Shown here piece by piece: positions 49,501 to 62,546 of a stretch of 64,000 nucleotides of DNA (position 1 is the stretch's first letter; the number at the start of each line of letters is the position of its first letter). The translations under genes were made by a program, and so were the position numbers. The DNA comes from Petrosia ficiformis. Its lineage: Eukaryota; Porifera; Demospongiae; Haplosclerida; Petrosiidae. The stretch is taken from the NCBI GenBank assembly GCA_947044365.1, contig OX345639.1, positions 7,621,718-7,685,717 of the forward strand, given 5' to 3'. The notes beneath the pieces are model-generated. The model had not been told where the DNA came from. It searched no databases and saw nothing but the letters and a program-made list of their open reading frames with translations.

Positions 49501-52500
49501 ACAATCATATATTCATTAAAATTTCTTAATCATTGAAGGTCAGTTTTTTGTACATATCCATTATTTATGCATTCTTTCTCACTTACAGATGATGCCTATT
49601 CTCTATTTCTCTATTGCGATTGGAATGGTACTAGAACCATTGTGATAGTTCAACAAACAACAAAATGAAAAATAATCATAATAATATGATGAAGATTTTG
49701 CCAGTTTTGCCACTCGTCAGTTCTCTACCTTAACGACAATCTTTGGCCATCTAGACGGTGTTGGTAGTCATAAAAACACTAGATATGAATAGGCATGTGT
49801 GTATAAAAACTTATCTGTATATATTACCAGAGATTTCAGCTCATCACTTGCAATTGAAATGTAAAGGGGGCCATTTTTTTTCGGTGTCATCCCTACATAG
49901 AGAGTACTACTTACATATATATATGTAGAATGACTTACTTACATTTGTAACTATGTATACAATGTGCATGTGATAACGGGTTCGAACTATATATATATAT
50001 ATATATATATGTAATATGTAAAATATATAACATGGCTTGGAGGTGTGTATCAACAATATCAGACCTGAACCTCGAGATAGCAGCCCGAGGGGAAGCCGAG
50101 GGCTGCTATCGAGTGGTAAAAGGGCTGATATTGCTGATGCACACCAAGAACCCATGCTACATATAATATATTGTATACCTAACTTTTCTTCCCTTTTTCC
50201 AATTGTAAACAACTCGTCTGCAACTTTTTTAAATTTACAACTTGACTGCACATGCTCAGACTGATGCAATTTATTATGAATATCATCATAGGTCTTATAT
50301 TGGCCATTCGCATTGTTTCATACATACAGGTGCTACTTCTGTTCCGTGATATAATTATTGCACAAAATACATACACTTGGAACGTTTCAATGGGATATGA
50401 CAAAAGTAATAATATTGATTGTTGATAATATTATTATAGTGTACAGTACAGTTACAACAAAATACAACACAGCACACATATAAAAACAAATGGAAATTGC
50501 AAGTGCTAACTCCAGTATTGTATTGTACATATACACATATATATATATATAATATTATATATATATATATTGTACATTGTACAGTAGTATTGAGCAGGTA
50601 CTGTACTGCATGTATTTTTATGGCCTATAGGGTCATCCCTATGATTGCTTTCCCACAGTTTCGATGTATGTTTGTTTATATACACGTATGTATAATTATA
50701 TGTTTGTATCACTTACACAAGTATTCATTGTCTTCATAGCTAAGAAAGTTACATCAATCGGGGTGAGGCTCGGTCAAGTAATGGGTGTGGCACGTAATCG
50801 TATGCCCGCTTGAGCTCTACAGACCAGCAGGAAGAAAGCTGTTTGTAGCTTTACAAAGAAACTTGATCTAATAACTGTTCTAGGTAAATATATTGCTAAA
50901 ATTCTACAAGAACCTCTAAAAAGTAAGAAGAGTAGATAATAAAAATAATAAATATATAGGATGTTGGTTTCAGACATGAGAAAGTCAGCCATGATTACTG
51001 AATGTTGGAGACCACAAAGCAATCATAGGGATGCTTTTTATCTTTTTTTTTTTAATTGAGCACTTACATATGTAGGTATGTGTATGTATGTGTTCAACAG
51101 AACATTGTGTGTCAGTAACTCACAGCTCCAGTTTCATCTTTCAGTGAGGGAATCCGACCACTCAACAAACTAAAATATGAAATATAATATTATCAAGTTA
51201 ATTACAAAACATACAATCATGCATTCAGTGGCCATTCACATAGATGATGTCACAATAACCAAACTATACTAAATCATATAACCATCTTCAAATTAATAGC
51301 TTGCTATACCCATCTTCGTGTATGTATCAATATTCCTAAATTTTAAAAATACTTTTCATGTGAAAATCATCTAAAGGGTTTCCTGATGAAATGTTCTTGT
51401 TAGGCATTTCACAGGGTACTAAATCATATAACCATGTATCTTCACATTAGTTAGCTTTGCTCTTGTTATACCCATCTTCTTGTATGTATCAAGAGTATGT
51501 AATAAGAGAGGGAGAGTATCGCACTTATAGCACAACCCTGCGAAAAGTACTTAAGTTGAGAAAATGGTGAAAAGTACGTGCTAGACCACAAGGCGGTGCA
51601 CAAACCCCAAGCATGTTTAATAATCACGTAAATAGTGATACGCTTACATACCGGAGCTCGAGAGAGATATTCTATACGAAGACAGTGATTTTGAGATTGA
51701 CAGTGACGATGAAGCTGACTTGGAGCAGTCTGAGCTACCTTACCTTACAAAGTGAAATCCAACTATTCCTCGATTGCCAGATTTCTTCGCAACTTTCTGG
51801 AGAGATGCCACAAATTCTGAAGTTTTAAGAACCTTCGACAGTGGAAGATCACCTTCCCTAATTGTAGAACCAGCAACACAACTTGATAAATGAGCCTTAA
51901 TGAGGTGAACGCTGCACAGATGGGATCCGTGATGGTGTGGTTGCTGCATCATCCATCTTTGCTTACAATGTGGTCACACAACGCCTACTTCACATGTGAT
52001 GATTACATCGTGAATATTATTAAAAGGTCATGTACTTTTCGCAGGGTTGTGCTACACGCTTATACGGAAGTGCGATACTCTCTTTCTATTATTATATACT
52101 CTTGTATGTATCAATAATCTTAAAATGTTGTTGTTAATCTACTTCAGTGTGTTTGATAAGTATGTGGTGCACCATTGGCCCAAAGAGTTTCTTAGGGCCT
52201 GCGGTGCAATTATATTATCACCGACAGCATTAACTCTTTGTTAATTGGCTCAAGATGTATATATTCCCAATGGCACACACACTAACCATTGTTGAGCCAA
52301 TTTGGCCCATACTTCAAATGTATCAAAAGCTCTGTTCCCCTTCTAAGTTCAGTAGCTATTGAACATCATGACCTAATTAACTACATTATATGAGTACAGC
52401 TGAAACAAATGAAGGGTGTGATTATCCATATCTTATGCACCCAAAGGTAAGTTGAGTCAATGATTATGAATGAAAATTAATGTTCCAGTTCACAAGAATG

Positions 52501-53442
52501 TGCCACATATTTTTAATGAACACACAAGGTATCAACAATTATTATACTATAATTATAAATATACATTCTATGTGCAGTAATACTCTGATCATGTCACATG
52601 ACCAATTTGCATTCTTAGAGTCTAAGAATGTACTTTTGCATAAATAAATCACATTTGATATATACACTACCATTGACTCCAATGTCTTTTGACAATACTG
52701 GAACAGTTCTGAACAACCACTCTTGTGACTCATAAAACAGAAATATCCTATTAACTACCACATCTATACTTAGTCAGGCAGAGCCTGACCCTTGTTGGAG
52801 GAGGAGAGTCAGGACCGGAGCATACACGCAAGTTGTTCTATAACTTGTACGGCTTTAGGTGGGGCTGAATTGCGGGCGTGGCTATGAACAAGTCGGTAAT
52901 ATACCAAATACATCTTCACCACTAACAAAACTAGACACAACTTTCCTTTGCTCTTCCTTCAAAACATACCCAAGACTCTCTGCAGCACTTTCAATTAACT
53001 CGTCAGCCATATTTTGATAATAATAGTTGAAATTTTATTATGTGACGTCACTGCAGAAATTTTGCAGCAGGAACAACTCGCGTGTATGCTCTGGTCCTGA
53101 CCCTCCTCCTCCAGCAAGGATCAGGCTCCGCCTGACTAATCTATACTACAGTGTAAATGAAATGCTTATAGAACATAGCTTAACAAAACAAACATGAGCT
53201 TATTTAGTAATTGTAGAACCTCTATTATATAATGCTTCGCTGTAACAAATATATCACCTTGAAAAGAAAGAGTCAGGAGTCCATGTTAAAGTTTCTCTAG
53301 ATGTAGTAAACCTATGGAATTATACATCTATGAAACGAATGAGGAAAGACAGACATTATGCATTTTACCTTACGCCTCCAACATTTAGGATAACAATAGA
53401 CTGTGGCATAGAACGAGTTGGTAAAGTTGCCGAAGAGTCCAT
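28713..53442 (-). CDS. KCTD3: BTB-WD40 protein, KCTD3/SHKBP1 family
   Basis: Nineteen exons (high to low): 53442-53369, 53311-53258, 51169-51124, 48830-48757, 48658-48600, 48475-48395, 44577-44518, 43679-43598, 41330-41200, 41073-41026, 40720-40605, 39107-39020, 38426-38310, 36822-36652, 36230-36084, 34476-34380, 31704-31572, 29867-29822, 29443-28713. Total 2355 nt, 784 aa (KCTD3 is about 815, SHKBP1 about 707). N-terminal T1/BTB domain: [59 protein letters not shown]. Then WD40-like repeats: [75 protein letters not shown]. The long last exon is a serine-rich tail. Vertebrate KCTD3 modulates HCN3 channels and SHKBP1 binds CIN85; which role applies here is unknown. All junctions are GT-AG and in phase. 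Confidence 0.93.
30250..30400. repeat. Fragment of repeat family B in a KCTD3-like intron
   Basis: The block taaggaaattatgtcattct...tcaataaatagggatggcat resembles the interior of the full family B copies at 46451 and 50611 (ttacgtcattccttgggggc, tcaattaatgggcgtggcat). Related fragments are at about 12040-12140 and 45340-45420. Confidence 0.5.
31038..31106. repeat. Hairpin element with GGGCC/GGCCC apex
   Basis: Arms atatcagatttacaatcacc and ggtgattataaatctgatat pair at 19 of 20 around a 29-nt GC-rich apex that itself folds (gggcc-ata-ggccc) inside gagcacga/aagggtgag. Lies in the KCTD3-like intron between the 31572 and 29867 exons. Confidence 0.75.
31254..31412. repeat. Long compound hairpin (~160 bp)
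   Basis: Left agcatgctaataggtcctat...gtttgtgtcctaggatgtga and right tatcacattcgaggacacaa...ggatctattagcatactata form a stem of roughly 70 bp with few mismatches. Each arm also holds a small palindrome (ggtcctatatacaaaatatagga). Apex tgagcctgtgagg. Confidence 0.75.
31421..31522. repeat. Inverted repeat with nested palindrome
   Basis: Outer arms tgtatgatggtgacatc and gatgtcaccatcatacta; inner palindrome gtctatatacaatatatagga. It directly abuts the hairpin to its left and lies about 50 bp below KCTD3-like exon 31572-31704. Confidence 0.6.
31981..32577. repeat. Minisatellite, about 75-bp unit, ~8 copies
   Basis: The phrase tattccacacactaagtg recurs at about 32002, 32077, 32153, 32230 and onward, separated by aagtaagt(a/t)catgatgtacat and atcaatcacacatgtg blocks. 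Some units lack the tacacatatg part and are shorter. Intronic in the KCTD3-like gene. Confidence 0.85.
32964..33070. repeat. Imperfect hairpin element
   Basis: Left atttgattatatctgtcata...gctatatcagatt pairs with right aatccaatatagcaattatg and acagatcaaat. The apex region contains accaagcccaag, again related to the gccc/aagg apices of neighbouring hairpins. Confidence 0.45.
33305..33800. repeat. Tetranucleotide-derived satellite (atcc/atct/attt)
   Basis: About 500 bp of catctatttatccatgtact and similar phrases in a higher-order arrangement. It is open in all three plus frames because the unit has no stop, which explains the Ile/Tyr/Pro/Ser ORFs there. Not coding; it lies in an intron of the minus-strand gene. 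Confidence 0.9.
34497..36010. repeat. 1.5-kb composite minisatellite, 21- and 30-bp units
   Basis: The left two thirds alternate actaacatgaagggacaatg (21 bp) with actaacaatgaacaagttga + gaaacaatgg (30 bp). The right third is actaaaatggagaaacaatg and tggaaacacaatgg units. Units are multiples of three, so the minus strand stays open for over 400 codons in two frames. It fills almost the whole intron between KCTD3-like exons 36230-36084 and 34476-34380. Confidence 0.92.
36470..36625. repeat. CA-rich microsatellite (acacac / agacac)
   Basis: Imperfect cacacagacac and agagacac runs ending in a pure (ac)n of about 24 bp. It sits just 3' (on the gene strand) of KCTD3-like exon 36822-36652. Confidence 0.9.
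37731..38030. repeat. Minisatellite, exact 40-bp period, ~7.5 copies
   Basis: tctacttgtagttacatgta recurs at 37731, 37771, 37811, 37851, 37891, 37931, 37971 and 38011. Units differ by one to three bases. Intronic. Confidence 0.95.
38430..38770. repeat. Purine-only tract (~340 bp, plus strand A/G)
   Basis: The plus strand is overwhelmingly A and G (agaagaaggtaaagagatga and similar), with isolated interruptions. It begins immediately at the intron acceptor side of exon 38426-38310, whose polypyrimidine tract is its minus strand. The long minus-strand ORFs here are Ser/Leu/Phe-rich by-products. Confidence 0.85.
39150..39440. repeat. Dispersed repeat shared with 52190-52340
   Basis: ctttgttaataggctcaagg, attcccaa, ggcacaca and catgcttcaaaa also occur at about 52236-52320 with small changes. 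Limits are not defined. Confidence 0.5.
39755..40184. mobile_element. TA-flanked MITE, tactgtatag ends
   Basis: Left tactgtatagtgggaaattt and right (reverse) tactgtatagaggaaatttt are inverted repeats including the TA duplication expected for Tc1/mariner-type elements. Subterminal ttcgtgg motifs are repeated many times near both ends. No transposase. Confidence 0.75.
41400..43590. other. Long KCTD3-like intron, no second gene recognised
   Basis: Apart from the element at 42433-42830 this intron holds only chance ORFs. A weak fragment gtgtagccagaccca near 41450 resembles transposon ends, but no partner was found. Confidence 0.4.
42433..42830. mobile_element. TAG-end, 9-bp TSD element (copy without helicase)
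   Basis: Left tagtctcgtaccaaggctct and right (reverse) tagcctcataacaaggctct, both continuing ttaagat. Flanks gaagatttg and ggagatttg agree at 8 of 9. Same end type as 18818-19427 and 52771-53138. No recognised coding sequence. Confidence 0.75.
45010..45082 (+). tRNA. tRNA-like sequence, probably the head of a SINE
   Basis: A full cloverleaf: acceptor gccttgg/ctaaggc, D-stem gctc/gagc, anticodon stem tctgt/acaga, T-stem gtggg/ctcac. A box (tagctcagttgg) and B box (ggttcgaatc) are good. The anticodon loop ccggagt lacks U33 and would read GGA (serine), yet there is no long variable arm, so this is not a normal tRNA-Ser. A (cttt)n tail follows at 45117-45141. I read it as a tRNA-derived SINE with RNA polymerase III promoter boxes, not a working tRNA. 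Confidence 0.6.
45957..46440. mobile_element. Repeat family A, copy 2
   Basis: Starts taacccgagcgagtaggcgg and agggttatagtagtcggttt, ends gagggctctgcactttagtg. Same two ends as the copy at 16148 but lacking its nested foldback. Confidence 0.65.
46451..46882. mobile_element. MITE family B, copy 1
   Basis: Begins gtatttttatggccctataa and ends gcagtcatagggatac. Its interior includes a TA microsatellite, tcattccttgggggctcggt and ggcgtggcatgtaaaagaaa. The ends are inverted: compare catccctatgattgcttt at the start of copy 2 with aaagcaatcatagggatg at its end. Confidence 0.7.
47118..47235. mobile_element. Possible Tigger/pogo-like remnant
   Basis: cagtgaaaccccactattga followed by ggacatcc and, inverted further on, gaggacacatg...ggacacagtg. 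The start resembles Tigger-type ends. Short and decayed. Confidence 0.3.
47471..47979. mobile_element. TTAA-flanked MITE, copy 2
   Basis: Left ttaaccattagaggactgag. The interior matches copy 1 (25212-25689) through tcttctcatttccaacactg and tgacatgg. The right end is rearranged, with an extra short TTAA-bounded segment (47976-48017). Confidence 0.65.
49094..49425. mobile_element. Foldback MITE, second copy
   Basis: Same inverted structure as 8631-8942: tacaagaataataaaaaaca at the left, tgttttttattattcttg at the right, central agctctttgtattttgcttt. It is inserted within a family B fragment (the tttttatggtgcatagggtc...gggttcgcactatat block at 49039-49097). Confidence 0.85.
50016..50168. repeat. 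Long hairpin with CCCGAGGGG apex
   Basis: Left ctcgagatagcagccc and right gggctgctatcgag form the inner stem around gaggggaagccga. The outer stem extends through ggtgtgtatcaacaatatca / tgatattgctgatgcacacc and into a TA-rich base. Stem about 60 bp with mismatches. Confidence 0.75.
50611..51041. mobile_element. MITE family B, copy 2
   Basis: Start tgtatttttatggcctatag then ggtcatccctatgattgctt; end aaagcaatcatagggatgct then tttt. About 430 bp, same interior order as copy 1 (46451). It lies just before KCTD3-like exon 51169-51124. Confidence 0.75.
51500..52085. mobile_element. Inverted-repeat element (~585 bp) with acidic ORF relic
   Basis: Left gagagtatcgcacttatagc + acaaccctgcgaaaagtact and right agtacttttcgcagggttgt...gtgcgatactctc form TIRs of about 45 bp. 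The plus strand carries an acidic relic ending at about 51753 ([18 protein letters not shown]), a style seen at transposase N-termini (piggyBac and others), without its own ATG. Non-autonomous. Confidence 0.6.
52771..53138 (-). mobile_element. TAG-end, 9-bp TSD element with RecQ fragment (copy 2)
   Basis: Ends tagtcaggcagagcctgacc and (reverse) tagtcaggcggagcctgatc, with about 60 bp of inverted repeat. The flanks atctatact on both sides (52762-52770 and 53139-53147) are a perfect 9-bp duplication. A RecQ-type first exon starts 128 bp inside the right end and runs inward. Confidence 0.85.
52882..53010 (-). pseudogene. RecQ-type helicase first-exon fragment
   Basis: The ATG at 53010 opens 42 codons: [20 protein letters not shown] then [12 protein letters not shown], matching the RecQ zone and the beginning of motif I. 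Similarity ends exactly at LPT, before the GKS of Walker A, then C-S-stop. It parallels the fragment at 19017-19253 but is diverged from it in sequence. Confidence 0.7.
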
Positions 53443-53772
53443 TTGTTACAAGCCAAAAAATTTTGAGTGGGGCTTTTATCAGAAACAGATTCAGTTCTAT
53501 TTTTAGTTATATACTTGATGACAATCATTTAGTTTCTATTAATAAAATTAGTTCTATTTTTAGTTACACGATGACAAATCATTTATAAAAATTAATTAAG
53601 AACAATAATTTGAAGAATGAAGTCAAACAAATCGAAAATCATACACAAAATTAATAATTTGCACTAAAAAAAAATTAATCCAACAATTTACAGTATTGTG
53701 AGAAGAATAAACAATTATTAATGCAACAATCATCATCATACTGATGTATGTTTAGTGTCTGAACTCCCTGGT

Positions 53773-56700
53773 CTAGGACTATTGAGCTAAGTGAAAGAAG
53801 AGAAAGAGAGACAGAGACACAAACACAAATATTCACAGAGACACAGAGGGATATAGAGACAGACAAACAGAGGCAAATACTATAAAGACTCAACAAAATA
53901 TGGCTCTCATACAATAGCACACTTTTATATACATGTATCTACTTACCCCAGGATTAGTAACAATATCATCCTTATCACCAAAACCAGGTCGACACCAAAC
54001 ATGTATATATCCATCCTGAGTAGCAGTTAATAAACACTCTTCCCTAAACACAATATCAGTGAGTCTCTCCTGCCATATCTTCTTACAGACTAATGGCTCT
54101 ATTAAGTTTACGTTTATCATGTCAGGAGCTATGTCATCACTTTGACACGTCTCAAAGGGACTTACATAACGACGTGCTGAGGATAGTCCACTATGACCAC
54201 CTATCAGATTTTTTACTTTCTTTTTAACTACTGATCTCACAGAATTTTTAGAATGCTTGTCACCACTTTCTGATTTATCTTTCTTGAGTTTTTTATCTTT
54301 TCCCTTTGATTTTGCACCTATCAAAGATGATTCTGTTCCTCCATCAAATAATGCTTCCATTGAAGAGTCAGTAGGACTCTGCAACTCAACATCTTTTCTT
54401 TCTTCACTCTTCACTTCTTCGTTGCTTTTTTTCTTCTTCTTGGACTTTTTCGATTTGCTTTCTTTCTCTTCAGATTTTTTGCTGAAATTACTACCTATAC
54501 TTGCATCAGGATTGGTCAAAGAGTCTTCTACGTTTATATCTTCATCAATTTCGTCTGTGCTCTCTCTGTTGGAAGAGATTCCACTCACACTTTCTGTTTG
54601 GTTTGATTCATGTACTTCTTTTTTCTCAGATTCTACTGCTCTCTGAGATCCTGGTAGGTCCTCATCAGTTTGCATCAAACTGTTTGGTCTTGGGACAAGT
54701 CGGGATCGACTCCGCACATGAAGCCTTCTCACTACAGCTATATTACTACCTGATAATTCCCAGAAACAAAGCATACCATCCTGACCAACAGAACCTAACC
54801 GGTAATACCTGTTTTCTTCAGGAAAAAATCGACTACTTCGTTGAGACTTCAGCTCAGGTATAGAGACAGATTCCAGATCTGTAGCAGATGGCAAACTGCT
54901 TTGTAGCTGATCCGTGGAAGATGTGTAAGGATCAAAAGCTACAGCATTCACATACGATTTATGACCCTCCCCTCGTGTTACAACCTTTTTCTCTTCAAAT
55001 GACCATACACTAATAAAGTCATCTTCTCCACCAGTCACAACATATTTGCCATCAGGACTCCAACAAACGCATAGGAATCCACCATAATAGCTACGCATAC
55101 GACCATAAAACTCTTGAGTTGCAAAATTATATATTCTAAGAAACCCATCTTGATTTGCTACAGCTAAATGATCTGTGTCGGGTGAAAAATCAAAGTGTTG
55201 CACAGCCCCATGCCCAATGGCCCATCGATATATCAGAGGAAATCTATTCTTAGGTTTACAAATTTGAATGATAGTGTCTGTAATTCGCTTATGTATGTGA
55301 TAGCTTGGCATATTGGATGATTTGTACGGATACTCAGTTGTCCATATATATAAATGACCACTTCTATGTGATGACACAAACTGTGTCTCTGATCCTGGTA
55401 CCCATCTCACACAAGTTACGTCTGTGGCATCTATATAATGCTGAGAGAAGTAGTGAAAGAAGGTATAATAATAATCCTATTATGAGGTTATAATATGGTA
55501 GTAGAATTCATATTTTAAAAATAATCATTAATTTTCTTTGCTACTTTGTATACGAATTTAGTAGCAACTAAAGTCTTATCATATTCCCATTGACTTCAAA
55601 TTAGGATGTTATATCACACTGTACGTTTGTAACTCAATAACAAAACAATGGATTGAAATTTTACAAACACAAAACAATGGGAAGGATGATTAGTATGAAA
55701 ACAGTGAAGTTAAAATGATTGTTAGTCTTTCCAAACTAAAGTTATGAATATTTTCAGCGGTAAAGGTGAATGTGAATGACTTTGACCATTGTTTTGTAAA
55801 TGTACAAGTGAGCAGTGATCTGTTGAGAATAATGACCATTCTATATAGAACATTGATTTCTACTACATTTCACATGTGCTTTTACAAATGGAACATGTAA
55901 TATTATGATAGATAGTTACTATAATCAACAACAGAGACCAAATGAAAGACTGACATTGTTTGAACTTTCCACAAACACAAATAGACAGACAGATGAATAA
56001 CAGATAGATAGATAATAAAATGATACCACAGATGAATAATTATATAGATGAGTAGTGTATATATAAGAGTTCTCCAGTTCGTTTTGAAGGGTACCATACC
56101 CTTTCCATGCACCCTTTGTTATTCACTGAAATTCAAGACGTACCATTCTGTTACAAAAGTCAAAGGACATTTAAGTTGACATAAATTTTTTTTTGTGATC
56201 AAAATGCAAAGAGGTGCATGCACATGTGTTTTTGGGTGTGGCAGAAGTCATGGAATCTAATAATTATTACTAAACATTCTGGAGAGAACAATGATGTAGA
56301 TAAAAATGAATAGATAGATAAATGGTGGATAGATAGATACATGATGGATAGATAGATACATAATGGATAGATAGATACATGATAGATAGATAGATACATG
56401 ATGGATAGATAGATACATGATGGATAGATAGATACATGATGGATAGATAGATAAATGGTGGATAGATAGATACATGATAGATAGATAGATACATACATAA
56501 GAAGATAGACAATCAGTATAAAGGAGAACAACTTACATCTGCATTATATACGGCAATACAAGATTTTGTTATTGGATTAAAGTGTTGTAATGGTCCACCA
56601 TTAAATCCTACTATAAGATCAAGTTGTTCGGTACTTCTTGTACATTTGTTGACATCATGAACTAAAGGATATGAAGTTCTGTACGAGTGTTTGTCCACTG

Positions 56701-57832
56701 TACTCAACAGATCTGGGGGCTGTAGGATTGAGAAGACAAAATTTACACAGCTTTCTTTATATAGTACAAGGGGTAAGATTACTTTCTAATTATAGATTTT
56801 TTAATTATGCTTGTGTCAAGGACGGCACACCCTTGTAGAAAGTGCAAGTGACAGCCATTGTAGCAGAAAGAACCATTAAAAGTGAAAAAGTGATAAAAAG
56901 AAATAACTGTATATAACACTGGAAATTTTAATTAATTATATTTCTAGATTGTTAATTATTTAAAATTTCCCAAAAAGGGCAATTGGTTATTAATGTTCTG
57001 TGGTTTCCATAGAAACAAACTGGTTTATCATCTAGTTCGTACCCACCCACTCACTAATTATATATCCACATTAACTTATACACACACATGCCAGAAGTGT
57101 GCAGGTAGTAAATACATGCAAGTGTGACTCGATCCTGGATAGAGAAAATATGTATAATAAATTTTACTAGTCTAAACAACATGAAGACTTCACATACTAG
57201 GAACCCAAAACTTTGACTATTAATTTAGCAATTAATAGTTCAGGGTTCAGACTAAAACTTTATATACTTATATATCACTATAATTTTAATAATAATAAAA
57301 AAAGTAAATAACTATAAAGAAAAAGAAAATTAGTCCAGGTATGCTAAATGTTTAGTGAAAAATTAGGAAGTTACCAGAAATAGGATACACATACACAATG
57401 CAATAATGATTAGACACTGTCATAGGCGTTACCAGTATAGAAAAAAAAGGATATTGATACAGTACACCGTATAACACAAAATATTTTGCTTGGGAGTTAA
57501 TTTTTGTACGATGATCAATACATGAAAATTAAATTAGTGCCCAACATCTAATAGTATATAACCATTTTCATTACCTCCGCTATTCCACCAAAAGGATAAC
57601 ACAGTAACTCTCTCCCTGAGTTGAATATTATCCACTCAGACAACCCCTGCATATCTTTCACTGAAACCACACTGATGTGTGTATTGGACAAATCTCTTCC
57701 TAACAGAGGCTGACCACGAGGTTTACTGTAACGATGTGATTTGAGGTTATTGTAAACTCCCTCTTTAGTTTTGAACTGAAGGCGAATGTCAGAAGGTGTT
57801 GTGATAGTGCCCTGAGCTCTGGCTGTTGCCAT
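53773..57832 (-). CDS. WDR20: WD repeat protein WDR20
   Basis: Exons 57832-57575, 56719-56537, 55440-53947 and a final short one at 53778-53773 (S-stop), 1941 nt, 646 aa. A small alternative acceptor a few bases downstream would give a slightly different tail. The N-terminus (IRLQFKTKEGVYNNL), LIVGFNGGPLQHFNPITK, VRWVPGSETQFVSSHRSGHL, LCVCWSPDGKYVVTGGEDD, HKSYVNAVAFDPY and LVCKKIWQERLTDIVF are WDR20/DMWD hallmarks. WDR20 joins WDR48 to activate the deubiquitinases USP12 and USP46. Between the last propeller blades lies a long Lys/Glu/Ser-rich low-complexity insert (about residues 365-470). The ATG at 57832 is the first in frame after the promoter shared with HSP90. Confidence 0.94.
53790..53880. 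repeat. agagacacaaac-like low-complexity tract
   Basis: Purine/AC-rich imperfect repeat in the last WDR20 intron, directly next to its polypyrimidine tract. Confidence 0.6.
56288..56500. repeat. gatagatacatgatg tetranucleotide satellite
   Basis: Units of gatagata with tacatgatg/taaatggtg interruptions, about 20 bp higher-order period, in the WDR20 intron between exons 56719-56537 and 55440-53947. Minus-strand ORFs there are repeat artefacts. Confidence 0.9.
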
Positions 57833-61924
<4,092 letters not shown>

Positions 61925-62546
61925 ATTGTATCAAAATTTAAACAGTTGCTACTTTGTTCATTATTGTCTCCTGTAATTAATTAATTATAATTATTTTGCA
62001 CATTAACCCTTAAGAAAAACATAAACACCTGAACAGGGTAGTGATGGGGGTGGTGCAGTCCCCTCGCACTTACGGGTTTCGGTGTCACGAAAATTGTGGT
62101 CTTTCCAAATTGAAATTTATTATCTCTGATATAACGGTCCTCTTTGAAAATATTGTTCCCCCCGTTTCACTCAAGCTAATGCGGAACGGAAAGATAAGTT
62201 TAACGTATCAGTACACTAGTATAATTATTATTGCACATAAAAATATATGCTTGTGTGGTCATCAAACAGTGATATCTCCAATACTCATGCATTAATTTTC
62301 CCAACAGTCACAAAATAATAATATTACATAAAATAATAATTCAATGTTCTAAATCACAAATTTCTAATTTCCAAATAAATAAAGAATCCAAATTAACTAA
62401 TTTTGCAAATAAACAGAGATTCCATCATGAAATTCCTCTTCGTTTAATTAACATCTGTATAAAAACCTGAAAATACACCATACAGTAATTAAGATATACA
62501 TGGTTAATATCGCATGTGCATACCTCAGGAAATAGGATGTTCACAA
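61925..62546. other. HSP90 3' flank, no gene recognised
   Basis: Probably 3' UTR followed by intergenic DNA. The stretch at 62040-62200 is less AT-rich (gtgatgggggtggtgcagtc) and open for 84 codons but matches nothing; it may be a transposon fragment. Confidence 0.4.

Noticed and set aside
53675..53920. Extended WDR20 C-terminal exon (LDQGVQTLNIHQYDD...)
   Set aside because: The upstream exon ends in phase 0 after NPG, and in that phase the acceptor at 53779 gives S-stop at once; the longer reading needs a different phase.
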